Assembly: GCA_025964325.1 (NCBI GenBank)
Contig: JAOPZA010000135.1
Coordinates: 1-35,150 of the forward strand
DNA from: Conexibacter sp.
GTDB taxonomy: Bacteria > Actinomycetota > Thermoleophilia > Solirubrobacterales > Solirubrobacteraceae
Direction of reading: 5' to 3'
DNA: 35,150 bases
The notes under the pieces are model-generated. The model was not told the DNA's origin, searched no databases, and was given only the letters and a program-made list of their open reading frames with translations. Shown one piece after another: positions 1 through 7,236 of the stretch; position 1 is the first letter of the stretch, and each line of letters begins with the position of its first letter. Made by a program: the position numbers and the translations under genes.

Positions 1-314
1 TGCTCTCCGATCAGCACCGAGTGGTAGCCGGCTTTGCGCAGAGGGTGCACGATGTGCTGGCGGTAATCCTTGAGCGACCAGCCGCGGTGGGCGAGGCCCA
101 TCATCCCGTTGTTGTGCCCGTACTGCCCCGTCAGCAGACAGGCACGGGAGGCAGAGCACGTCGGCGCCGCGCAGAAGGCCTTGCGGAACAGCACGCCCTG
201 GTCGGCGAGCCGCTGGATGTTCGGGGTCGGTACGGGGTAGCCGTAGGGCTCGACGAACCGTCCGGTGTCGTGCGAGTGCAGGTAGAGGACGTTCGGCAGG
301 GGTGATCGGCTCAT
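1..314 (-). CDS. Sulfatase, N-terminal part (runs off the window)
   Basis: This is the first 104 codons of a type I (formylglycine) sulfatase, starting at the ATG at 314 and cut by the window edge. The protein has the sulfatase core signature CSASRACLLTG at about residues 53-63. C53 would be oxidised to formylglycine, and R57 and the following LTG match the family pattern C-x-[PA]-S-R-x3-L-[TS]-G. The segment before it (TPNIQRLADQGVLFRKAF) is the usual lead-in. The N-terminal metal site reads HSHDTGR rather than the double-Asp DDxG of arylsulfatases, which resembles heparan/sulfamidase-like members. No signal peptide is visible, so it is probably cytoplasmic, but the C-terminus is missing. 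The substrate cannot be told. It is separated from purA by 82 bp on the same strand. Confidence 0.85.
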   Translation of the reverse strand, partial: MSRSPLPNVLYLHSHDTGRFVEPYGYPVPTPNIQRLADQGVLFRKAFCAAPTCSASRACLLTGQYGHNNGMMGLAHRGWSLKDYRQHIVHPLRKAGYHSVLIGE

Positions 315-396
315 GGAACGACCCGCTCGCGGGACCGTAGCCTAACGTTCCTCAGTCACCCGATCGGCAAACCAGCGGTGACGCGCCGTCCGGCGC

Positions 397-1734
397 TCAC
401 AGCGCGGATCGCCCGGAGACTGCCACCGCATCTTCGCCCAGCAGCGTCTGGCGGCCCGCCTCGGTCCACAAGACCTGCTCGCGGCCGGGGCCGACCCCGA
501 TCAACGCGACGGGCACGCCGGCCTGCTCGGCGATGAACTCCAGGTACTCGCGCGCGGCATCGGGCAGATCGGACGGCGTGCGGCACTCGCCCAGATCCTC
601 GCTCCAGCCCGGCAGCTCCATCAGCTCGGCCGTCGTGTGGTGCAGGACCGTCTGGTGGTAGGGGAAGTCCTCGAAGACCGCGCCCTCAGGCCCGCGGTAG
701 CGCGTGCAGACCTTGATCCGGTCGAGCCCCGAGAGGACGTCGAGCTTGGTCACGACGAGCGCCGAGAGCGTGTTGAGGCGCGTCGCGTAGCGCAGCGCGA
801 CGAGGTCGAGCCATCCGGTGCGCCGTGGGCGCCCGGTCGTGGTGCCGAACTCGCCGCCTCGCTGCCTGATCGTCTCGCCCATCTCTTCGTGCAGCTCGCT
901 GGGAAACGGTCCCGCTCCCACACGCGTCGTGTAGGCCTTGGCGATGCCCCACACCTCCTCGATCGCCAGCGGCCCGATCCCCGTCCCCACGGACGCTGCG
1001 CCGGCCAGCGGGTTGGAGGAGGTGACGAACGGATAGGTGCCGTGATCGATGTCGAGCATCGCTCCCTGGGCTCCCTCGAGGATCACCTTCTTGCCCGCGT
1101 CGAGCATCTCCCACAGCAGCTTCGAGGTGTCCGCCACGTGCTGCTCCAGCTGATGTCCGAATGTCAGGTATTCCTCGGTCATCGTGTGCAGGTCGAGCGC
1201 GGGGTCCTTCTCGAAGGGGCGCAGCGACTGGCGCTTGGGCTCCATCGCCGCGACGATCTTCTTCTTCAGGATCTTCTCGTCGAGCAGGTCCTGGACGCGG
1301 ATGCCGATGCGCGATGCCTTGTCGGCGTAGCAGGGGCCGATGCCGCGGCGGGTCGTGCCGATTCTGAGGCTGCCGAGCTGGGCCTCGCCGGCGTCGTCGA
1401 GCATCATGTGGTACGGCATGATCATGTGCGCGTTGGCCGAGATCCGCAGCCCGCTCGTGTCGACGCCGCGCTGGCGCAGCTCGTCGAGCTCGTCGGTCAG
1501 CACTCTCGGATCGATCACGACGCCGTTGCCGATCACGCACAGCTTGCCGGGGTAGAGGATCCCCGACGGCATCAGGTGGAGCTTCCACGTCTCGCCGTGG
1601 CGGACGATCGTGTGGCCGGCGTTGTTGCCGCCCTGGAAGCGGATCACCGCCTCGGCCTGCTCGGCGAGCAGGTCGGTGATCTTCCCTTTGCCTTCGTCGC
1701 CCCACTGGGCGCCCACGATCACGATTCCGGACAT
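397..1734 (-). CDS. purA: Adenylosuccinate synthetase
   Basis: PurA joins IMP and aspartate at the cost of GTP to give adenylosuccinate, the first step from IMP to AMP, in the cytoplasm. The 445-residue product has the normal length. It opens with the GTP-binding P-loop GAQWGDEGKGK at residues 8-18, followed by RFQGGNNAGHT (the IMP/Mg site). It later has GIGPCYADK, the EGAQGAMLDIDHGTYPFVTSS block and GTTTGRPRRTGW near residues 300-310. All expected motifs are intact. It lies 48 bp downstream of dnaB on the same strand, so it is probably the last gene of the rpsF-to-dnaB transcription unit or has its own weak promoter in that gap. Confidence 0.98.
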   Translation of the reverse strand: MSGIVIVGAQWGDEGKGKITDLLAEQAEAVIRFQGGNNAGHTIVRHGETWKLHLMPSGILYPGKLCVIGNGVVIDPRVLTDELDELRQRGVDTSGLRISANAHMIMPYHMMLDDAGEAQLGSLRIGTTRRGIGPCYADKASRIGIRVQDLLDEKILKKKIVAAMEPKRQSLRPFEKDPALDLHTMTEEYLTFGHQLEQHVADTSKLLWEMLDAGKKVILEGAQGAMLDIDHGTYPFVTSSNPLAGAASVGTGIGPLAIEEVWGIAKAYTTRVGAGPFPSELHEEMGETIRQRGGEFGTTTGRPRRTGWLDLVALRYATRLNTLSALVVTKLDVLSGLDRIKVCTRYRGPEGAVFEDFPYHQTVLHHTTAELMELPGWSEDLGECRTPSDLPDAAREYLEFIAEQAGVPVALIGVGPGREQVLWTEAGRQTLLGEDAVAVSGRSAL

Positions 1735-1782
1735 AGCGACCGACAGTGTAGGGAAGTGGGGGAATTCCCTACGACCGGCGGC

Positions 1783-3144
1783 TTACCCGAACCGATCGCC
1801 CGCGAAGTTCATGAACTTCGGGTACTCCTTCTGGAACGTCAGGACGACGTCCGCGAGGCCGCCGTTGCGGTGCTTGGCGATCACGATGTCGGCCTCGCCC
1901 TCGCGCTCGGACTCTCTGTCGTAGTACTCGTCGCGGTAGATGAACATGACGAGGTCGGCGTCCTGCTCGATCGCGCCCGACTCGCGCAGGTCGGAGAGGA
2001 TCGGTCTCTTGTCGGTGCGCGACTCGACCGCGCGCGAGAGCTGCGAGAGCGCGATCACGGGCACCATCAGCTCGCGCGCGAGGATCTTCAGGCCGCGGCT
2101 CATCTGGCCGACCTGCTCGACGCGGCTCTCGACGCGCCCGTCGGGGCGCATCAGCTGCAGGTAGTCGACGATGATCAGGCCGAGCCCCTCGGGGTTCTGC
2201 TGGTGCAGCCGGCGGGCCTTCGCGCGCAGCTCGAGGATGCCCATGTCGGAGGAGTCGTCGACGTAGAGCGGCGCGTCGGAGAGGCGCTGACAGGCCTGCA
2301 GGATCTTCGGCCAGCGGTTCTCGGAGACTCTGCCCTTGCGCAGCTCCTCGCCCTTGATCCGCGCCTGGGAGGCGACGAAGCGCTGCGCCAGCTCCGCCTC
2401 GGACATCTCGAGCGAGAACAGCGCGACCGGCTTGCCGTGCTCGAGCGCCGCGTTCTCGGCCATGTTCGTGACGAGCGCGGACTTTCCCATCGACGGGCGT
2501 GCGGCGAGGATGATCAGGTTGCCGGGCTGGAAGCCGCCGGTGATCTCGTCGAGGTCCTTGAAGCCCGAGGGAGTGCCGGTCAGGGCGGTTCTCTCGACGG
2601 AGAGGCGGTGCAGTCTCTCCATCTCGTCGTGCAGGACCTCGCCGATCACGCGGAAGTCCTTCTGGCTGTCGTCGTGGGCGACCTCGAGGATGTCGCGCTC
2701 GGCCCACTCGACCAGCTCCCGCGGCGGCGCCTCGTGGTTGTAGACGTTCGCCTGGATCTGCTGCGTCGTGGTCAGCAGGCGCCGCAGCAGCGCGTTGTTG
2801 TGGACGATCCGCGCGTACTCGCGCACGTTGCCGGCCGCCGGCGCCGCGCCCGCGAGCGAGTCGACCATCCCGGCGCCGCCGACCTCGTCCAGCTTGCCGG
2901 TGCTGCGCAGGTGCTCGGAGACCGTCAGGACGTCGATCTCGCGACTCTCCTGGTAGAGGTCGAGCATCGCGCGGTAGACCGTCGCATGCTGCTCGCGGTA
3001 GAAGTGCTCGGGCTTCAGCCCCTCGTTGATGACGAGGCCGTAGAGCGTCGTGTCGGCCAGCAGGATCGCCCCGAGGACCGACTGCTCGGCTTCGAGGTTG
3101 TGCGGCGGGGCGAGAGGATGCTGATGCTGCTCGATAGCGGCCAT
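1783..3144 (-). CDS. dnaB: Replicative DNA helicase DnaB
   Basis: DnaB is the hexameric 5'-3' helicase that opens the replication fork. The 453-residue protein has the N-terminal primase-interacting domain (starting near PHNLEAEQSVLGAIL, residues 14-28) and a RecA-like ATPase domain. Its Walker A is ARPSMGKSA at about 215-223 (K221) and its Walker B is LIIVDYLQL. The arginine-finger region QLSRAVESRTDKRP and the DLRESGAIEQDADLV block are also present. No intein interrupts the gene, although dnaB is a common intein site. The ATG at 3144 gives the usual short N-terminal tail. A 220-bp gap holding strong hairpins separates it from rplI upstream, so it may be expressed apart from the ribosomal genes. 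Confidence 0.98.
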   Translation of the reverse strand: MAAIEQHQHPLAPPHNLEAEQSVLGAILLADTTLYGLVINEGLKPEHFYREQHATVYRAMLDLYQESREIDVLTVSEHLRSTGKLDEVGGAGMVDSLAGAAPAAGNVREYARIVHNNALLRRLLTTTQQIQANVYNHEAPPRELVEWAERDILEVAHDDSQKDFRVIGEVLHDEMERLHRLSVERTALTGTPSGFKDLDEITGGFQPGNLIILAARPSMGKSALVTNMAENAALEHGKPVALFSLEMSEAELAQRFVASQARIKGEELRKGRVSENRWPKILQACQRLSDAPLYVDDSSDMGILELRAKARRLHQQNPEGLGLIIVDYLQLMRPDGRVESRVEQVGQMSRGLKILARELMVPVIALSQLSRAVESRTDKRPILSDLRESGAIEQDADLVMFIYRDEYYDRESEREGEADIVIAKHRNGGLADVVLTFQKEYPKFMNFAGDRFG

Positions 3145-3264
3145 GGAGAGGGGGAAGCGGTCGAAGGGTCGCGTCGGAGCGGGTCGACGCTACCGAGCGC
3201 TCACAGGCTGCGTCGGACGGAATCCCGCAAAGACGGGCCGAACATGTCCGGGCCTACGACGACG

Positions 3265-3292
3265 ACGCGCCGCGGCTCGGGCCGCGGCGCGT
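3265..3292. terminator. 12-bp GC hairpin between rplI and dnaB
   Basis: A perfect 12-bp stem (arms 3265-3276 and 3281-3292) closes a TCGG tetraloop. It lies downstream of rplI and upstream of dnaB in the minus direction. There is no U-tract on either side. It could be a U-less terminator or attenuator lowering dnaB expression relative to the ribosomal-protein genes; that role is inference. Confidence 0.5.
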
Positions 3293-3343
3293 GAAACGAG
3301 GTGAAGCTCCGTGCCGGGAGCTCGCCGCCAGGCGAACCCCCAA

Positions 3344-3364
3344 GCGCTCGCCGCAGGCGAGCGC
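3344..3364 (-). terminator. Hairpin abutting the rplI stop codon
   Basis: A 9-bp perfect stem (3344-3352 with 3356-3364) and a 3-nt loop begin at the base after the rplI TAG (3367-3365). A weaker hairpin (5-bp stem, GCCA loop) follows at 3322-3335. Together with the hairpin at 3265-3292 this makes a run of three stem-loops ending the ribosomal-protein operon, none followed by a U-tract. Confidence 0.45.
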
Positions 3365-3817
3365 CTAGTTCTCTTCGACGACCATCGTCTTGACGGTCGC
3401 GAGCACGCCGTCGTCGACCTCGACGATGACCATGTGAGTGCCGATGTTGCGGATCGGCTCCTCGAGGTGCACCTTGCGCTTGTCGATCTTGATGCCGCGG
3501 GCCTCGCCGATCGCGTCGGTGATGTCCTGCGCCGTGACCGAGCCGAAGAGGCGGCCGTCGTCGCCGGCCTGCTGCGCGATCGTCAGGACCGTTCTGTTGA
3601 GCAGCGCGGCGTTGTCCTGCGCACGGCTTCTGGCCTCGCGCTCGGCGCGCTCCGACGCGGCCTGGCGCTGTTGGGCGACTTCGAGGGCGCCCTTCGTGGC
3701 GGGCTGAGCCAGGTCGCGCGGAACGAGGTAGTTGCGCAGGTAGCCCGCCGAGACCTCGACGACCGTCCCGCGCTCACCGAGCTCGGCGACGTCCTGGGTG
3801 AGGATCGCCTGGGGCAT
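3365..3817 (-). CDS. rplI: 50S ribosomal protein L9
   Basis: L9 binds 23S rRNA domain V and projects from the 50S subunit near L1. The 150-residue protein shows the N-terminal rRNA-binding signature DVAELGERGTVVEVSAGYLRNYLVP at residues 9-33, then a long charged helix rich in Ala, Arg and Glu (about 40-75). The C-terminal domain contains GRLFGSVTAQDI. Length and layout are standard for the family. The ATG at 3817 lies two bases past the rpsR stop codon, indicating translational coupling in the rpsF-ssb-rpsR-rplI operon. Confidence 0.97.
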   Translation of the reverse strand: MPQAILTQDVAELGERGTVVEVSAGYLRNYLVPRDLAQPATKGALEVAQQRQAASERAEREARSRAQDNAALLNRTVLTIAQQAGDDGRLFGSVTAQDITDAIGEARGIKIDKRKVHLEEPIRNIGTHMVIVEVDDGVLATVKTMVVEEN

Positions 3818-3819
3818 CG

Positions 3820-4143
3820 CTACCGGTCCTCGCGGTCCCGGTCGCGGTCGCGACGGCCACCCGGCCGCTCGTTCGCGGCCTCGGCGACGTACGGCAGCAG
3901 CGCCAGCTCACGCGCACGTCTGACGGCGCGGGCGATCTGGTTCTGGTGACGACGGCACGCGCCCGAGATGCGGCGCGAGCGGATCTTGCCGCGCTCTGAG
4001 ACGAACTTCCGCAGCGTCGTGATGTCCTTGTAATCGACCTGGTCGATCTTGTCGCGACAGAACGGGCACGGCTTGCGCCGGCTGGACCCGGGTCCGCCCT
4101 TCTTGTCGCGCCTACGCGTGGGGCGCCTACGTTGCTTGGCCAC
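3820..4143 (-). CDS. rpsR: 30S ribosomal protein S18
   Basis: S18 pairs with S6 on the platform of the 30S subunit. The 107-residue product uses a GTG start at 4143. It contains CPFC at about residues 26-29 and a further Cys in GACRRHQNQIARAVRRARELALLPYV. That makes it a Cys-rich, zinc-binding type of S18, and no zinc-free paralogue is seen in this window. The C-terminus is a short Arg/Asp-rich tail (GGRRDRDRDREDR) beyond the conserved core, and the N-terminus is very basic. It sits 32 bp downstream of ssb and 2 bp upstream of rplI. Confidence 0.97.
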   Translation of the reverse strand: MAKQRRRPTRRRDKKGGPGSSRRKPCPFCRDKIDQVDYKDITTLRKFVSERGKIRSRRISGACRRHQNQIARAVRRARELALLPYVAEAANERPGGRRDRDRDREDR

Positions 4144-4175
4144 TCGGCTCTACCTCGTTGAAGTGTTGTGATGCC

Positions 4176-4649
4176 CTAGAACGGGATGTCGTCGTCGGCG
4201 GGAGCGGGGGCGGCCGGTGCGGACTGGAAGTCCCGGTTGTCGACCGGGATGTCGCTGCCACCCGCCACATCGCGGCGGGGACCGGAGAACCCATTCCCTG
4301 CGCCGGCGTCGTCACGCCCGCCGAGAAACTGCACGGAATCGGCGATGATATCGATTGCCTGCCGTCTTTGCCCGTCCTGCGTGTCCCACTCGCGCCATTC
4401 GAGCCGTCCGTCGAGGGCGATCGGGCGTCCTCTGGCGAGGAAACGGGCGCAGTTCTCACCCTGCGCGCCCCACACCGTGACGTCGAAGTAGTTGGGCTTG
4501 TCCTCCCACTCGCCGGACGATCCTCTGCGGCGGGTGTTGCAGGCGATCCGCAGGCTGCAGACGGACATGCCGCTGGGCAGCGAGCGCAGTTCGGGATCGC
4601 GGGTGAGGTTCCCGGTCATCACGACCCGGTTGATGTTGGTGGCGGCCAT
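4176..4649 (-). CDS. ssb: Single-stranded DNA-binding protein
   Basis: SSB coats single-stranded DNA during replication and repair and recruits partner proteins through its C-terminal tip. The 157-residue protein has an OB-fold (NRVVMTGNLTRDPELR at about residues 7-22, with the conserved NYFDVTVWG near 53-61). A Gly/Asp-rich linker follows, then the acidic tip DDDIPF, the partner-binding end of bacterial SSBs. The ATG at 4649 is preceded by a good ribosome-binding site (GGAG, 4 nt away). Placement between rpsF and rpsR is the conserved arrangement in many bacteria. Confidence 0.97.
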   Translation of the reverse strand: MAATNINRVVMTGNLTRDPELRSLPSGMSVCSLRIACNTRRRGSSGEWEDKPNYFDVTVWGAQGENCARFLARGRPIALDGRLEWREWDTQDGQRRQAIDIIADSVQFLGGRDDAGAGNGFSGPRRDVAGGSDIPVDNRDFQSAPAAPAPADDDIPF

Positions 4650-4787
4650 GGGGCTCCTTTCGGCGGCAGGTACGAGCGGGACCGAGTCTAGAGGGCGCTC
4701 GGGCTGCCACTCGACCTCGCACCGGAACCTGCGAGGGAATGTTGCAGAAGCGTGGGAGCCGCGCGAGAGACGACGGCAGCGCTGCGC

Positions 4788-5153
4788 TTAAGCGGCGGCT
4801 TCGGCCGGCTCGGCCGAGAACGTCGGCGTCCCGGGATCCGGCGGCGGCGGCGTGCCCGGCGTGACCTTGATGATCCGGTGGCGCACGACGCCGTCCGTGA
4901 TCTTCAGGTTGTACGAGAGCGTCTCGATCAGCGTCGGGGGGCCGCTGAACTGGCGCAGGTGATAGTCGGCGTCCTTGATGTGCTCGATCTCGAACGCGAG
5001 CGACCGGACACCCCACTCCTGGCTGACTTCCACCCGCCCACCGGCGCCGACGATCGTCTCTTCGACGTCGGAGAGGATTCTGGCGCGGCGATCTTCCTCG
5101 AGCGAGGTCGAGAGCAGCAGCACGAGGTCATAGATGATGGGGGGCTGAGCCAT
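4788..5153 (-). CDS. rpsF: 30S ribosomal protein S6
   Basis: S6 forms a dimer with S18 in the 30S platform. The reading frame is open for another 99 codons upstream, but that part is low-complexity and unlike S6. The ATG at 5153 gives MAQPPIIYDLVLLLS, which is where the S6 fold begins. The resulting 121-residue protein carries the conserved ferredoxin-like core (ETIVGAGGRVEVSQEWGVRS, then DADYHLRQFSG and VVRHRIIKV). The C-terminal Pro/Ala-rich tail of about 25 residues is an extension common in Actinobacteria. It is the first gene of the operon; the promoter should lie upstream of 5153, in or next to the divergent gene. Confidence 0.95.
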   Translation of the reverse strand: MAQPPIIYDLVLLLSTSLEEDRRARILSDVEETIVGAGGRVEVSQEWGVRSLAFEIEHIKDADYHLRQFSGPPTLIETLSYNLKITDGVVRHRIIKVTPGTPPPPDPGTPTFSAEPAEAAA

Positions 5154-5211
5154 GCGGCCGGGGACTATAGCAACGGGGGCGAGACGCGCGTCCTGCCGGC
5201 CTCCGCCCGTC

Positions 5212-5730
5212 GTGCCGCCGCGACCCGAGCCGACCCTGCGCGATCGCGTCCGCTGGGGCAACGTCGTCCGCGCGGCGGCCGTGGTCGTCGCGCTCGGGCT
5301 CGCGATCGCCTGGACGCGCGGCGGCGCGCCGGCCCCGTCGCTGCCGCTCGATCCGCCCCCCGCCACCGACCCGTCCGGCCCCCCGACGGGGCGCGACGAG
5401 GCCGTCGCGCCGGCGACCGCAGCCCCCGCGAGGGCGAAGCGATCTCGCACGCGCGGCGCGACGCCGCCACCGCGCGCAGGACGCCGGGCATCGCCTCGTC
5501 ACCCGCCCACCGGCCGGCGACGGACCGCCACCGCCAGAGCGCATCCCAGAACGCGACGGCACGCGACACCACGCCGGCGTGCCACGCCGAGACGGCACAC
5601 CAAGCCGCAGCCCGCGGCGCGCGGGAAGCAGCCCGCGCCGTCACCCGGCCCGAGCGCCCCAGCCTGGACGCCGGCTCCCGCGCCGCGCGCTCCGACGCCG
5701 CGCGGTCACCCCGAGTTCGGCCTCGAGTAG
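5212..5730 (+). CDS. Hypothetical single-pass membrane protein, Pro/Arg-rich
   Basis: I do not recognise a family. From the GTG at 5212 the product is 172 residues. A short charged N-terminus (RPEPTLRDRVRWGN) is followed by one hydrophobic helix (VVRAAAVVVALGLAIAW, about residues 18-34). The long tail is rich in Pro, Ala, Thr and Arg and ends in HPEFGLE. The first 60 or so codons have the strong third-position G/C of real genes here; the Arg/Pro tail less so. The basic tail would be outside the cell if the N-terminus is inside. A start at 5152 is possible in the same frame, but it would overlap the rpsF start codon and adds nothing conserved. It is divergent from rpsF and convergent with otsA. 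Existence is likely, function unknown. Confidence 0.6.
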   Translation: MPPRPEPTLRDRVRWGNVVRAAAVVVALGLAIAWTRGGAPAPSLPLDPPPATDPSGPPTGRDEAVAPATAAPARAKRSRTRGATPPPRAGRRASPRHPPTGRRRTATARAHPRTRRHATPRRRATPRRHTKPQPAARGKQPAPSPGPSAPAWTPAPAPRAPTPRGHPEFGLE

Positions 5731-5771
5731 ACGGCTTCGCGGCGGGCGGCCCGACGAGAGCCGCCCGGCCC

Positions 5772-7232
5772 TCAGCTGCCGTCCGCGTGCTCCTTCTTGC
5801 GGATGTCCGCCAGCTGGTCGTCGATCCAGTCGCCGGGGCTGCGCTGCGTGACGATCCGCTTCAGCCCCTCGACGCGGCGGCGCCGCTCCTCCGGCGCCAT
5901 CGTCAGCGCGGCGTGGATCGAGTCGGCCAGCTCCTGGATGTCGAACGGGTTGACCGACAGCGCGAACTCGCCCAGCTCCTCGTGCGCACCGGTGTTCTCC
6001 GACAGGATCGAGACGCCGCCCTGCTCGTTGACGAGCGGGCCCTCCTTGGCGACCAGGTTCATGCCGTCGAACATCGCGTTGACGAGCAGCACGTCGTAGT
6101 TCTTGTACGCCGCGACGGCCTCCTCGAGGTCGTCGCGCAGCTTCAGGTGGATCGGCATCCAGTCGGGCGTGCCGTGGCGGTGGTTGACGACCGCGACGAC
6201 CGCCTCGATCCGCTCGAGGTACTCGGCGTACTCCGGCACGTCGGTCCGCGACGGCATCAGCTGGGCTATGAAGGTGACGCGCTCGGTGAACTCCGGGTGC
6301 TGCTCGAGGAACACGTCGAAGGCGGTGAAGCCGCGCAGGATGTTCTTCGACAGGTCGGCGCGGTCGACGCGCAGGATCAGGTGGTCGCGGCGGCGCCGCA
6401 GCAGCTCCTCCTCGAACTCGAGCGTCCGCGGGCGTCGCGCGACAGCGCGCGTCGCCTCGGCGTCGATCGGCAGCGGATATGCGCGCACCCACGTCTCGTG
6501 GTCGCCGTTCGTCACGACGCCCCGCTCCATGTCGACCTCGAGGTCGAGCAGGTCGCGGCAGCTCTGGAGGAAGTTGCGGCGGTAGGAGCGCGTGTGGAAA
6601 CCGACGATGTCGTTCGCGAGGATGCCCTGGTAGATGTCGTTGCGGATCGCGGTCGGCAGCACGAGCCACGAGTCCGGCTGGCTCCACGGGATGTGGACGA
6701 AATGGTGGAGGAAGACGTCGGGCCGCTCGCGCCGTACGAGCGCCGGCAGCGTGTAGAGGTGGTAGTCGTGGACCATCACGACCGGCTCCTCCTGGCCCTC
6801 GATCTCGTCGAGCACGGCGCGCGCCAGGTCCTCGTTGACGACGTTGTAGCCGAACTCGAAGGCCTCGACCTCCTCGCGGCGGATGTCCGGCGCGTTCGAC
6901 TGGTCCCACAGGTAGTGCTGGATGAACCACAGCATCGGGTTCGCGATCACGTTGTAGAAGCGGTCGTAGGCGCCGGGCTCGGAGGCGACCAGCCGCACCT
7001 GGTACTCGCCGCCGTCAGGCAGGCCGACGGTGAACGGCTTGCCGTCGTGCTCCTGCGAGGCGGCGATGTCCTCGTCCGTCATCGCCGACGCGATCCAGAC
7101 GGCGTCGCGGTGGGAGGCGAGGCCCGTCAGCGCGGTCACGAGACCGCCGCCGCCGCGGCGCACCTCGCCGTTGGGGCCGAACGTGACCGGCCCGCGGTTG
7201 GAGACGAGCACGAGCGGGGCGCCGGTGCTCAT
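5772..7232 (-). CDS. otsA: Trehalose-6-phosphate synthase (GT20)
   Basis: This retaining GT20 glycosyltransferase makes trehalose 6-phosphate from a nucleotide-activated glucose and glucose 6-phosphate. The 486-residue protein has the family landmarks in order: the N-terminal SNRGPVTF and RGGGGLVTAL glycine loop, WFIQHYLWD, VHDYHLYTLP, and HIPWSQPDSWLVLP. Next come RVDRADLSKNI (the conserved Arg and Lys that bind phosphates) and DGMNLVAKEGPLVNEQGG (the Asp and Glu of the donor site). Length is normal, with no C-terminal OtsB phosphatase domain. The start lies 4 bp after the treT-like gene, so the two are co-transcribed. No trehalose-6-phosphate phosphatase gene is in the window. GT20 relatives with other acceptors exist, so the exact product is inferred. 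Confidence 0.88.
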   Translation of the reverse strand: MSTGAPLVLVSNRGPVTFGPNGEVRRGGGGLVTALTGLASHRDAVWIASAMTDEDIAASQEHDGKPFTVGLPDGGEYQVRLVASEPGAYDRFYNVIANPMLWFIQHYLWDQSNAPDIRREEVEAFEFGYNVVNEDLARAVLDEIEGQEEPVVMVHDYHLYTLPALVRRERPDVFLHHFVHIPWSQPDSWLVLPTAIRNDIYQGILANDIVGFHTRSYRRNFLQSCRDLLDLEVDMERGVVTNGDHETWVRAYPLPIDAEATRAVARRPRTLEFEEELLRRRRDHLILRVDRADLSKNILRGFTAFDVFLEQHPEFTERVTFIAQLMPSRTDVPEYAEYLERIEAVVAVVNHRHGTPDWMPIHLKLRDDLEEAVAAYKNYDVLLVNAMFDGMNLVAKEGPLVNEQGGVSILSENTGAHEELGEFALSVNPFDIQELADSIHAALTMAPEERRRRVEGLKRIVTQRSPGDWIDDQLADIRKKEHADGS

Positions 7233-7236
7233 CGGC

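Noticed and set aside
1783-3144. Intein in dnaB
   Set aside because: The protein has the normal length (453 residues) with all motifs continuous.
3240-3256. SOS-box-like CGAACATGT upstream of dnaB
   Set aside because: The second half reads CCGGG instead of the expected GTTCG.
637-3294. Long plus-strand open frame (885 codons) opposite purA and dnaB
   Set aside because: It is antisense to two certain genes, is Arg/Val/Asp/Leu-rich in the way of GC-rich shadow frames, and matches no family.
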